A DNA stretch of 64,000 nucleotides from an uncultured Bacteroidota bacterium (GTDB lineage Bacteria; Bacteroidota; Bacteroidia; Bacteroidales; P3). The notes under the pieces were generated by a model. The model was given only the letters and a program-made list of their open reading frames with translations. It did no database searches and had not been told where the DNA came from. Position numbers and translations under genes: made by a program. Numbering within the stretch: position 1 is the first letter of the stretch; each line of letters begins with the position of its first letter. The stretch is from positions 12,454-76,453 of the forward strand of contig CADBDA010000012.1 in the NCBI GenBank assembly GCA_902793295.1, read 5' to 3'. This document shows, piece by piece, positions 18,742 to 26,610 of the stretch.

Positions 18742-19886
18742 AAAGACAGACTCTTATTATCCTAGCAACCATGCTGCTGCTTGGCAGCATGCCGGCCATG
18801 TCGCAGAACCAACGTATGCGCCAGAATTTTGGCACCACGGTATCGATTCTCGATTTCCAAGGCAAGGCCAATATCACCGTGGCTTACGATTCGGTGAACT
18901 ATATCGAGGTGGCTTACAATCCTAGCATTTCCAATCCCGAACGTGACAAAAATATCTTTGTCGCCTACAACCGTCTGACCATCTACGACACGTTGGGCGA
19001 GAACGTGTATTATGTTCATGTGCGTCAGGATCAGATCGCTACCGTCCATACGGATTCTCAATGCAAGGTGAGCTATCCCGAAGGAGAGAAGAATTACCGC
19101 TTTGCGGGCGACGGCGAGGATGTGAGGTCGCTGGCCGAGGAGCTGAAGTCGATTATCGACGAATTCGCCAACACCTACGACAGTGTCTCGCACACCACAA
19201 GCCACAAGATGTCCGCACAAAAAAACAAACGCCGCTACAGCGTCACCTCCCGTACCAATTTTGATTTCCATTGGGGTTTCAACAACTGGGGCGACGCATG
19301 GTACAACGGTTTGATGAAGATGGAGGGTCCCTACAACCTGCGCACCAGCTTCAGTTCGTTCCAGCTGTCGGAGAACTATGCCGTCGTGATGAGCCCCCAC
19401 TTCAAACTGTCGTTGGGTATCGGCTACGAGTCGGACATCTACAAGTTCACCGACAACTATGTCGCCATGGGCACCGACGGCGCCCTCAGCACGCAGAATC
19501 AGGCGAGCCTTGATGCCGTCAGCGGCGTGACAGGCTCCCTTTTGGACGACTGGTCGACCCGTCTGGTGACCCGCTACATCACGATGCCCATAGAATTCGA
19601 ATACCGCGACAAGTCGATTCTCAAGTCGTTCAAGCTGTCCCTCGGTATCGTGCCGGGACTCAGTTTCAACAGCAGCCATACGGGCCTCAAGCACGAACTG
19701 GAGAAGAAAGGGCGCAACTATCAGGGCGTCGACGACGTGTCGAAGTTCATCAATCCCTATAAGCTGGATGTGCGGCTCACCTTCAAACGCAAATGGTTCG
19801 GATTCTTCATCCAGGTGCCCACCCTGCCGCTCTTCATCGATACCGACACCAAGGTCTATCCCATCAAGATCGGATTCATGATTTGA
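18738..19886 (+). CDS. Predicted outer-membrane beta-barrel protein
   Basis: The 382-residue protein has a signal peptide (MKRQTLIILATMLLLGSMPAMS). A soluble stretch follows to about residue 150, then alternating aromatic/hydrophobic segments typical of an outer-membrane barrel, with FHWGFNNWGDAWYNG near residue 178 and repeated beta strands to the end. I cannot name the family. Its ATG overlaps the anti-sigma stop, which suggests that the sigma/anti-sigma pair senses or controls an envelope function carried out by this protein. Confidence 0.75.
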   Translation: MKRQTLIILATMLLLGSMPAMSQNQRMRQNFGTTVSILDFQGKANITVAYDSVNYIEVAYNPSISNPERDKNIFVAYNRLTIYDTLGENVYYVHVRQDQIATVHTDSQCKVSYPEGEKNYRFAGDGEDVRSLAEELKSIIDEFANTYDSVSHTTSHKMSAQKNKRRYSVTSRTNFDFHWGFNNWGDAWYNGLMKMEGPYNLRTSFSSFQLSENYAVVMSPHFKLSLGIGYESDIYKFTDNYVAMGTDGALSTQNQASLDAVSGVTGSLLDDWSTRLVTRYITMPIEFEYRDKSILKSFKLSLGIVPGLSFNSSHTGLKHELEKKGRNYQGVDDVSKFINPYKLDVRLTFKRKWFGFFIQVPTLPLFIDTDTKVYPIKIGFMI

Positions 19887-19907
19887 CGCGGAGAGTCTTC
19901 GGGTCTC

Positions 19908-19972
19908 ATCAGGGACTCACCAGAGACTCACCAGGGACTCACCAGGGACTCACCAGGGACTCACCAGGGACC
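19908..19972. repeat. 11-bp tandem repeat, about six copies
   Basis: The unit ACCAGGGACTC is repeated in tandem: three exact copies, with variant copies at the edges (ATCAGGGACTC, ACCAGAGACTC) and a partial last unit. It starts about 22 bases after the barrel gene stop. The array and the terminator at 20061-20093 make up most of the 306-base gap to the AlkD-like gene, which holds no further gene. Confidence 0.85.
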
Positions 19973-20060
19973 TCCGCCCCCAGCAAGAGAGGCGCATCCC
20001 ATCCCATCGTGAACCTACGGACGATTGCCATCGTCCCCAACAGACAATAGTATCTTTCGA

Positions 20061-20093
20061 GGTCGGGCGTCTTAACGATACCCGACCTTTTTT
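20061..20093 (+). terminator. Rho-independent terminator
   Basis: A 7-bp GGTCGGG/CCCGACC stem with a 13-base loop is followed by six T. It ends the sigma/anti-sigma/barrel transcript. Confidence 0.8.
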
Positions 20094-20192
20094 ATGTGCA
20101 ATATGGAAGCCGTTTGGACGTTAATGGATGTGAGGTAGCGTGCCCGACGGACAAAGGGTTCACGATGTTCAATTTAAAATTGCCAATTGGCC

Positions 20193-20861
20193 ATGAAATC
20201 ATTAGAGACTTTGAGCGACGAAAAATATGCCGCTTTCCAGCGCAAGCTGATTCCGACGGTTGCGGCCGAACAAATCATTGGTGTGCGCACCCCGCAACTG
20301 CGCGCATTGGCGAAGGCGATGGTGAAAAGCGGCGAGTCGGAAGCGCTTATACGGACGCTGCCGCATCGTTATTTTGAAGAGAACCAGCTGCATGCTTTCA
20401 TCCTTTCGGCCGAGAAGGATTTCGACGCATGCATCCGCGAGGTGGACCGTTTCCTGCCCTATGTCGACAATTGGGCCACCTGCGACCAGCTGTCGCCGCT
20501 CTGTTTCGCCAAGCATACCAGTAAGTTGTTGCCGTGGGTGAAGCGGTGGATGGCGTCAGAGCACGAATACACGGTCCGCTTCGGTATCGGCATGCTGATG
20601 CGTCATTTTCTGGACGAAGGATTTGAATCTGAATTTTTGGACATGGTGGCTGCTATACGCCGCGACGAATACTATATCCGTATGATGCAGGCCTGGTATT
20701 TTGCTACGGCATTGGCCAAGCAGTACTCTGCCACGGTGCCATACATCGAGCAGTGCCGTCTGCCGCAATGGACACACAACAAAACTATTCAAAAAGCTGT
20801 GGAAAGCTACCGCATCTCCGATGAACAGAAGGCATATCTGAAAACCCTGCATAAGAGATGA
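20193..20861 (+). CDS. DNA alkylation repair protein (AlkD-like)
   Basis: The product of 222 residues is all-helical in appearance, with HEAT-like repeats, and matches the DNA alkylation repair family (AlkD/PF08713 type). Family features are GVRTPQLRALAK near residue 30, DNWATCDQL near residue 92 and WYFATALAKQY. These glycosylases remove alkylated bases from DNA without base flipping. A TTG two codons upstream is less likely than the ATG at 20193. It stands alone between two terminators. Confidence 0.9.
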   Translation: MKSLETLSDEKYAAFQRKLIPTVAAEQIIGVRTPQLRALAKAMVKSGESEALIRTLPHRYFEENQLHAFILSAEKDFDACIREVDRFLPYVDNWATCDQLSPLCFAKHTSKLLPWVKRWMASEHEYTVRFGIGMLMRHFLDEGFESEFLDMVAAIRRDEYYIRMMQAWYFATALAKQYSATVPYIEQCRLPQWTHNKTIQKAVESYRISDEQKAYLKTLHKR

Positions 20862-20870
20862 TCTTAGAGC

Positions 20871-20906
20871 CGCTATGGGTGGTGAACCTATAGCGACTGC
20901 TTTTTT
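20871..20906 (+). terminator. Rho-independent terminator of the AlkD-like gene
   Basis: A 10-bp stem with one G-T pair (20871-20880 with 20886-20895) has a 5-base loop and is followed, five bases later, by six T. Confidence 0.75.
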
Positions 20907-20941
20907 GGTGGGATGCAGGCGTCGGTTTTGTAAAAAAAACG

Positions 20942-20950
20942 TATATTTGC
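20942..20950 (+). promoter_or_regulatory. -7 promoter element of the mini-receptor/radical SAM pair
   Basis: TATATTTGC fits TAnnTTTG. A leader of about 110 bases would follow before the ATG at 21068, long enough for the structure described at 20966-21037. Confidence 0.6.
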
Positions 20951-20965
20951 AAAATAATAAATTGA

Positions 20966-21037
20966 AGGCCGAAAGGTGTAATGTGTTTCCAATGTGGTGA
21001 TTAATTTTCGTGCAGGTGATGGGCTGCTTTTCGGCTT
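20966..21037 (+). promoter_or_regulatory. Possible structured leader RNA
   Basis: Bases 20966-20978 can pair with 21025-21037 in an almost unbroken helix: seven Watson-Crick pairs GCCGAAA/TTTCGGC extended by A-T, G-C and G-U pairs. About 46 bases lie inside. It sits between the promoter and the mini-receptor gene. I recognise no riboswitch class. It could be a cis-regulatory RNA or a chance helix. Confidence 0.35.
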
Positions 21038-21067
21038 ACAGATGGTCGGACTCAAATAAAAGCGTTT

Positions 21068-21991
21068 ATGGCAAATCTGGGTAAATACATTTGCAAGCAA
21101 CTGAAGGATATACGCCGTCAGATTGCTCAAGAGAACGATATCGCTCTCGACATTCCGGAGTGTACCTATCAGGGAGACTGCAGCGGCACATGTCCGCGTT
21201 GCGAGGCGGAACTGAAATATCTTGAATCGGAACTGACGCATCGCAGCTGTATGGGCAAGGCCGCCTTGGTGGCTGGCGTGGCTTTTACATTGGCTACCTC
21301 ACCGGTGGTTATGGCACAGGAACGGACCGATCTGTCCAAAACGAACGAACAACAGGTGAGGCGAGGCAAGTGCCAGCTGCGTGGACAGGTGGTCGATGTT
21401 AATGGCGAACCTTTGATTTCAGCGAATGTGGTCTTGAAACAGCAAGGCCATTTTGTTGCTGGTGCTAAGACAAATAATGAGGGTGCTTTTGAAATAAAAA
21501 ATATTAAGAGAGGTACGTATGAGTTGTCTGTGTCGTATATCGGTTATAGCACTGCGGATACGACTATTGAAATCCGAAAGACTACTTTCGTCAAGCAAAC
21601 GCTCGTTAATGATATTGAGTCGTTACAGGGCATCATTCCCGTGGTCGTGGGCAAACCGGCGCCGCCAGACGATTTCGGTGTCCCCACGAAGTGCGATTCT
21701 GCTGCCAGTAAAGGAATGCCTACCATCGAGACGGGGACATCATCGGGGTCTGACGGAAGTGGCAAGATCACTTCGGAGGATTTGAGGTCTTTCCCTTCGT
21801 CTATGTCGGTTGTCAAGGATGCGCTGAATGAACCCAAAAACGATTTAGATGTCGGCGAACCTGTCGGCCCCTATATCGGCTATATTCAGGTGCGGCTGGG
21901 TGGCACACCTGCCAGCACTCCTGCCGAACCACAATCGAGCTGTTCACAGAATAATGACAATGTCAATCCTCTTGATAAAGAGGCCCGTTGA
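21068..21991 (+). CDS. Cys-motif protein with carboxypeptidase-regulatory and plug-like segments
   Basis: The 307-residue protein has an unusual order. Residues 1-60 are basic and helical with cysteines at 9, 32, 38, 42 and 45, giving C-x5-C-x3-C-x2-C as in metal or Fe-S sites. Residues about 63-85 form one hydrophobic segment ending like a signal peptide. Residues 99-180 form a carboxypeptidase-regulatory-like domain (QLRGQVVDVNGEPLISANVV). The C-terminal part echoes a TonB-receptor plug (ITSEDLRSFPSS and IQVRLGGTPAS; compare ITSDDIARMPSN and IQVVLGGTPAN in the receptor at 51321), but there is no barrel. The adjacent radical SAM gene starts three bases after the stop. Function is unknown. 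Confidence 0.8.
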   Translation: MANLGKYICKQLKDIRRQIAQENDIALDIPECTYQGDCSGTCPRCEAELKYLESELTHRSCMGKAALVAGVAFTLATSPVVMAQERTDLSKTNEQQVRRGKCQLRGQVVDVNGEPLISANVVLKQQGHFVAGAKTNNEGAFEIKNIKRGTYELSVSYIGYSTADTTIEIRKTTFVKQTLVNDIESLQGIIPVVVGKPAPPDDFGVPTKCDSAASKGMPTIETGTSSGSDGSGKITSEDLRSFPSSMSVVKDALNEPKNDLDVGEPVGPYIGYIQVRLGGTPASTPAEPQSSCSQNNDNVNPLDKEAR

Positions 21992-21994
21992 ACG

Positions 21995-22642
21995 ATGAAT
22001 GCCGTTCCTTTCATAGGTGTTTCACGCCATCGTATCGGTATCGACGGTGTGGGCGTCACCACATTGGCGGCCTTCCATGGCTGTCCGCTGCATTGCCGCT
22101 ACTGTCTGAACCCCACCTGTCTGGGCACTCCCGACCATTTGCTCCGCTACACCCCGGAATCGCTTTTCGAACATACTCGCGTCGACAACCTCTATTTCCT
22201 GGCCACTGGAGGCGGTATCTGCTTCGGTGGCGGCGAGCCGCTGCTGCGGACGGCCTTTCTGGTGCGTTTCCGCGCATTGTGCGGCACATCGTGGCGACTG
22301 ACGGCCGAGTCCTCGTTGGCGGTGCCACGGGCGAACGTTGTGAAGGCGGCGGGGGTGATCGACGACTTCATTGTCGACATCAAGGATACCAACCCGTCCA
22401 TCTATAAGGCCTATACGGGTCGCAGCAATCGGGGCGCCATGGCCAACCTGCGATGGCTGTTGCAGAACAAAGGGGCCGACCATGTCACCGTGCGGGTGCC
22501 GCTGATACCCCAATACAACACCGACGACGACCGCGACCGCAGTGTGGCCAAACTCAAGGAATGGGGCGTGAAACATATCGACCGATTCGACTATGTCGTT
22601 CGCCAGTCGCAACCGGCAGGGGAGGGGGAAACGAAAAAATGA
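21995..22642 (+). CDS. Radical SAM protein, glycyl-radical-activase-like
   Basis: The 215-residue protein has the radical SAM cysteine motif at residues 30, 34 and 37 (GCPLHCRYC). The SAM-binding GGEP motif lies near residue 77, in CFGGGEPLL. The opening IDGVGVTTLAAFHGCPL resembles activases of pyruvate formate-lyase type, but no glycyl-radical enzyme is encoded nearby. It starts three bases after the Cys-motif protein and is probably co-transcribed with it, so that protein is a candidate substrate or partner (inference). It is short for the superfamily and has no SPASM-like C-terminal cysteine cluster. Confidence 0.88.
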   Translation: MNAVPFIGVSRHRIGIDGVGVTTLAAFHGCPLHCRYCLNPTCLGTPDHLLRYTPESLFEHTRVDNLYFLATGGGICFGGGEPLLRTAFLVRFRALCGTSWRLTAESSLAVPRANVVKAAGVIDDFIVDIKDTNPSIYKAYTGRSNRGAMANLRWLLQNKGADHVTVRVPLIPQYNTDDDRDRSVAKLKEWGVKHIDRFDYVVRQSQPAGEGETKK

Positions 22643-22672
22643 CGGTATCGGCCGCATTCCACTTCTTTTTCG

Positions 22673-22681
22673 TATTTTTGC
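22673..22681 (+). promoter_or_regulatory. -7 promoter element of the helicase gene
   Basis: TATTTTTGC fits TAnnTTTG and lies 41 bases before the helicase ATG. Confidence 0.55.
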
Positions 22682-22722
22682 AGTTCCTTTTCTGTAGAAC
22701 GATACTTAATTACTGATTTGAA

Positions 22723-25071
22723 ATGAGTGAGTTATTGGCACAATTGAACGAAGCGCAACGTGAGGCGGCGGCATGCACCGAAGGTCCGGTGATGATTATT
22801 GCAGGTGCAGGCAGCGGCAAAACACGGACGCTGACCTATCGCATAGCACACCTGATAGAGAAAGGGGTCGACGCCTTCAATATTCTGGCGCTGACCTTCA
22901 CCAACAAGGCCGCTGGCGAGATGAAGGAACGTATCATCAAACTGGTGGGTCCCGATGCCCGCAACCTGTGGATGGGCACGTTCCACTCGGTCTTTGCCCG
23001 GCTGCTGCGCGCCGAAGCCCAAAAATTGGGCTATATTCAAAGTTTCACTATCTATGACAACGATGACAGCAAGTCGGCCATCAAACAGATTGTCAAAGGT
23101 CTGAATCTGGATCCGAAGACGTACAACGCGGGCTATGTCCTCAGCCGCATCTCGATGGCCAAAAGCAGCTTGATAGGTCCGGAGGATTATTGCACCAACG
23201 TCGAAATACAACAAACCGACCAGACGGCCAAAAAGCCACTGATAGGCGAGATATACAAGCTCTACAACAAAAGGCTGCGCAACGCCATGGCGATGGATTT
23301 TGACGACCTGCTGTTCAATACCAATATCCTGCTGCGCGATTTCCCCGACGTGCTGCTGAAGTACCAAAACCGCTTCCGCTATATCCTCGTCGACGAGTAT
23401 CAGGACACCAACTATGCACAGTATTTGATTGTCAAGAAACTGGCGGCTCGTTACCAGAATATCTGCGTGGTGGGCGACGACGCCCAAAGCATCTATGCCT
23501 TCCGAGGCGCCAACATACAGAATATCTTCAACTTCAAGCGCGACTATCCGGGTGTGCATCTCTTCAAACTGGAACAGAACTACCGCAGTACCAAGAATAT
23601 CGTCAACGCGGCCAACTCTATCATTTCCAACAATAAGGAACAGATTGAAAAGGAGATTTGGACCGACAACGGGACGGGCAACCTGATCACATTGCTGCAA
23701 TGTAGCGACGAACGCGACGAGGGCAACAAGGTGACGGAATCGATTATGCAGGCGCACCTGGGCGACAACCGACCCTACAAGGACTTTGCCATCCTGTACC
23801 GCACCAACATCCAGAGCCGTGCTGTCGAGGAGTCGCTGCGTCGTCAGAATATCCCTTACCGCATCTATGCGGGCATCTCGTTCTACGGCCGCAAAGAGAT
23901 AAAGGATGTGCTGGCCTATCTGCGACTGGTGGTCAACAACCACGACGACGAGTCGCTGGTGCGCATCATCAACTATCCGGCCCGCGGCATCGGCAACACC
24001 ACCCTCGACCGCATCCGTCTGGCGGCGTCGGACAACGACGTCAGCATCTGGACGGTGTTGGAGCATATTCAGGATTTCGGCTTGGGCATCAACGGTGGCG
24101 TGCTGAACAAAATCACCGAGTTCCGCACCATGATCCAACTCTTCTCGTCGCAGGTCTATACCATGGACGCTTATGAGCTGGCACGTCGCATCGTCAACGC
24201 GTCGGGTTTGATAACCATGCTGCGCAACGACGACGACCCCGACAATGCCAACCGCATAGAGAACATCGAGGAGTTGCTGAACGGCATCCAAGAATACTGC
24301 GAACGGGAGGAGACAATCACGCCTGGCGAAGTGGCCGAAGAACCGGTCGAGGAGCACGGACAGGAGGTGAAAACGCTCGATATGTTCCTGCAGCAGGTGC
24401 TGCTGCTGACCTCGGAGGATAAGGATGACGAGAAAGACGCCGACAAGGTGTCGCTGATGACCATCCATGCCGCCAAGGGCTTGGAATTTCCCTATGTCTA
24501 TGTGGTGGGAATGGAGGAGAACCTGTTCCCAAGCATGATGTCGGTCTCCTCGCGCCAGGATTTGGAGGAGGAACGCCGTCTTTTCTATGTGGCGGTGACA
24601 CGTGCCGAGACCCAGTTGACACTCTCCTACGCCTTGATGCGCTACCAGTACGGTCAGACCTCCTATCAGGAGATGAGCCGGTTTGTGGACGAGATAGACC
24701 CGCACTACCTGCTCATGCCAAAACGACGTCAGTCTGCTTTCCCGAAGGCTGGCAGTTTCCCGCGGGGAGGCATGCAGCAACGGATTTTCGGCGAAACAAC
24801 CACGACGTTCAAGAAGAAGGAACCGGCGGCTCCGGCCCATCTGCGCCGCATCGAGAAAAATGCCCCGATGGGGCCTACCATGGGCAACAGCCCTGCCGAA
24901 ATCAACGCCATCCAGCCAGGCATGTGGGTGCAGCATGCCAAATTCGGACGCGGCAAGGTGGAGTCGGTCGAGGGTTCGGGCGACAGCCGTAAGGCGCTGA
25001 TTTTCTTCAACGATATCGGACAGAAACAGCTGATGCTCAAATTTGCCAAATTGGTCATTGTGGAGGAATAG
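22723..25071 (+). CDS. ATP-dependent DNA helicase, UvrD/PcrA family
   Basis: The 782-residue protein is a superfamily 1A 3'-5' helicase acting in repair and replication restart. Visible motifs are Q-motif LNEAQREAA, Walker A GAGSGKT (about residues 28-34), TFTNKAAGEM, DEYQDTN (motif II, about 224), GDDAQSIYAFRGA, LEQNYRS, and VSLMTIHAAKGLEFPYV with RRLFYVAVTRA near the C-terminus. The last 50 residues form the Tudor-like end (VQHAKFGRGKVESVEG) typical of PcrA/UvrD. RecB-like nuclease motifs are absent. The length is somewhat above that of E. coli UvrD. Confidence 0.95.
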   Translation: MSELLAQLNEAQREAAACTEGPVMIIAGAGSGKTRTLTYRIAHLIEKGVDAFNILALTFTNKAAGEMKERIIKLVGPDARNLWMGTFHSVFARLLRAEAQKLGYIQSFTIYDNDDSKSAIKQIVKGLNLDPKTYNAGYVLSRISMAKSSLIGPEDYCTNVEIQQTDQTAKKPLIGEIYKLYNKRLRNAMAMDFDDLLFNTNILLRDFPDVLLKYQNRFRYILVDEYQDTNYAQYLIVKKLAARYQNICVVGDDAQSIYAFRGANIQNIFNFKRDYPGVHLFKLEQNYRSTKNIVNAANSIISNNKEQIEKEIWTDNGTGNLITLLQCSDERDEGNKVTESIMQAHLGDNRPYKDFAILYRTNIQSRAVEESLRRQNIPYRIYAGISFYGRKEIKDVLAYLRLVVNNHDDESLVRIINYPARGIGNTTLDRIRLAASDNDVSIWTVLEHIQDFGLGINGGVLNKITEFRTMIQLFSSQVYTMDAYELARRIVNASGLITMLRNDDDPDNANRIENIEELLNGIQEYCEREETITPGEVAEEPVEEHGQEVKTLDMFLQQVLLLTSEDKDDEKDADKVSLMTIHAAKGLEFPYVYVVGMEENLFPSMMSVSSRQDLEEERRLFYVAVTRAETQLTLSYALMRYQYGQTSYQEMSRFVDEIDPHYLLMPKRRQSAFPKAGSFPRGGMQQRIFGETTTTFKKKEPAAPAHLRRIEKNAPMGPTMGNSPAEINAIQPGMWVQHAKFGRGKVESVEGSGDSRKALIFFNDIGQKQLMLKFAKLVIVEE

Positions 25072-25075
25072 GGCT

Positions 25076-25537
25076 ATGAGAGTGGTGATACAACGTGTGA
25101 AACAGGCTTCGGTCGATATCGACGGTTGCCGACATGCTGAGATAAAGGCCGGTTTGTTGGTGCTTTTGGGTATTGAGGACCGCGACACCGACGCGGATAT
25201 CGACTACCTATGCCACAAAATTGTCGCCATGCGTATCTTCGACGACGAGCAGGGTGTTATGAACCTTCCTGTGACACAGACGGATGGGGGTGAGGTGTTG
25301 GTCGTCAGCCAGTTCACGCTGATGGCTAGCACCCGCAAGGGCAACCGCCCCAGCTACATCCGTGCCTCGAAGCCTGATTTCGCGGTGCCAATGTACGAGC
25401 GTTTCTGCAGTATGCTTTCCCAACTGTTGGGTCGTCCGGTTCAGACGGGTGTCTTTGGCGCTGATATGCAGGTGGGGCTCGTCAACGACGGTCCTGTCAC
25501 CATTATTATGGACAGCCAGTTGCGCGACGCTTTTTAG
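25076..25537 (+). CDS. dtd: D-aminoacyl-tRNA deacylase
   Basis: Dtd hydrolyses D-amino acids from mischarged tRNAs. The 153-residue product has both family signatures, SQFTLMASTRKGNRPS at about residues 78-93 and GADMQVGLVNDGPVT near the C-terminus. The second carries the cis-proline that selects D-substrates. The ATG at 25076 is chosen because the conserved start MRVVIQRVKQASV begins there and a GGAGG site overlaps the end of the helicase gene, four bases upstream. Probably co-transcribed with the helicase. Confidence 0.96.
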   Translation: MRVVIQRVKQASVDIDGCRHAEIKAGLLVLLGIEDRDTDADIDYLCHKIVAMRIFDDEQGVMNLPVTQTDGGEVLVVSQFTLMASTRKGNRPSYIRASKPDFAVPMYERFCSMLSQLLGRPVQTGVFGADMQVGLVNDGPVTIIMDSQLRDAF

Positions 25538-25669
25538 AGCCGATCGTTATTTGTTTGTCTTCCGTTATTTTCTGGTTGCTTGGCCGTAGGGCTCCAGTTG
25601 GTATCGCTGTCTCCCGTGGGATGGCATCGTCACTTTCCTTTGTGGCAATAATCTTGCTATCTTTACGTT

Positions 25670-26524
25670 ATGAAAGAAAAAAGAAGAGATATGGAGTCCA
25701 AAGTGATATTGGTTACAGGTGCCAGCAGCGGTATTGGTTTTGACACCGCACGCACGTTGGCGCGACAAGGGCACAAAGTCTATGCTGCTGCCCGCCGGTT
25801 GGAGTTGATGGAACCGTTGCGTGCCGACGGCGTTGTTCCGCTGCGGATGGACGTGACTGACGAAGCGTCGATGCAGTCGGGTGTGCGTATGGTGATGGAG
25901 GCGGAACAGCGAATAGATGTTTTGGTGAACAATGCTGGCTATGGCTTCTTTGGGGCCATAGAGAATGTGCCGATGGAGGAAGCCCGTCGACAACTGGAGG
26001 TGAACGTCTTCGGCTTGGCGCGGCTGTGCCAGTTGGTTCTCCCTGTCATGCGCCAACAGGGTAAGGGCCTCATCGTCAATACTTCGTCGATTGCAGGCAA
26101 GATGGTGCTGCTGTACGGGGGATGGTATCATGTGTCGAAGTTTTCGGTCGAGGCCTTCAGCGATGCCTTGCGCATGGAGGTGAAACCGTTTGGCATCGAT
26201 GTGGCGATGATCGAGCCGGGTGGCATCCGCACCGACTGGGGTATCATCGCTGCACGCCATTTGCGCGAGTCGTCGCAAGACACTCCCTATCAGGAAACGG
26301 CATGCCGGGAGGCCGATTTGCTCCATAAGGCTTATTCCGGACGCTATCTTTCCGATCCGTCGGTCATCACTCGTGCCATTTCGCGCGCGGTCAACAGCCG
26401 CCATCCCAAGGCGCGTTATCGTACGGGTCGTTTCTCGCATCTTGGTGTCTTCTTCCATTGGCTGTTGCCGGCCAAATGGTGGGATGCGATGATGCGGAGC
26501 GCCGGGAAGATAAAGATAAAATAG
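25670..26524 (+). CDS. Short-chain dehydrogenase/reductase
   Basis: The 284-residue protein is a classical NAD(P)-dependent SDR. It has the glycine motif TGASSGIG near residue 16, the NNAG motif near 85, the catalytic serine in NTSSIAG near 137 and YHVSK with Tyr/Lys near 152. The IEPGGIRT segment follows. Substrate cannot be read from sequence; 3-oxoacyl-like and sterol-type reductases are possible. The true start may be the ATG at 25691 (MESKVILVTG), which has an AGAAGAG site before it. A bidirectional terminator follows. Confidence 0.88.
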   Translation: MKEKRRDMESKVILVTGASSGIGFDTARTLARQGHKVYAAARRLELMEPLRADGVVPLRMDVTDEASMQSGVRMVMEAEQRIDVLVNNAGYGFFGAIENVPMEEARRQLEVNVFGLARLCQLVLPVMRQQGKGLIVNTSSIAGKMVLLYGGWYHVSKFSVEAFSDALRMEVKPFGIDVAMIEPGGIRTDWGIIAARHLRESSQDTPYQETACREADLLHKAYSGRYLSDPSVITRAISRAVNSRHPKARYRTGRFSHLGVFFHWLLPAKWWDAMMRSAGKIKIK

Positions 26525-26550
26525 TTGGTGCATGTATTATCCTAACAAAA

Positions 26551-26584
26551 GGCAGGGCGCCCGTCGTCAGACGGGCGCCCTGCC
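26551..26584. terminator. Strong bidirectional terminator
   Basis: A 15-bp perfect GC-rich stem (26551-26565 with 26570-26584) with a 4-base loop lies between the convergent SDR and DUF4956 genes, with A-rich and T-rich flanks. It can serve both strands. Confidence 0.85.
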
Positions 26585-26610
26585 TTTGTCGATGTGATGA
26601 GGCGTATGGT

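Noticed and set aside
21995..22642. Naming the radical SAM gene as pyruvate formate-lyase activase (pflA)
   Set aside because: No formate-lyase or other glycyl-radical enzyme is adjacent and the protein is shorter than usual, so only the superfamily is supported.
22732..25188. An 818-codon minus-strand frame opposite the helicase
   Set aside because: The plus strand encodes a full set of UvrD motifs; the antisense product has none.
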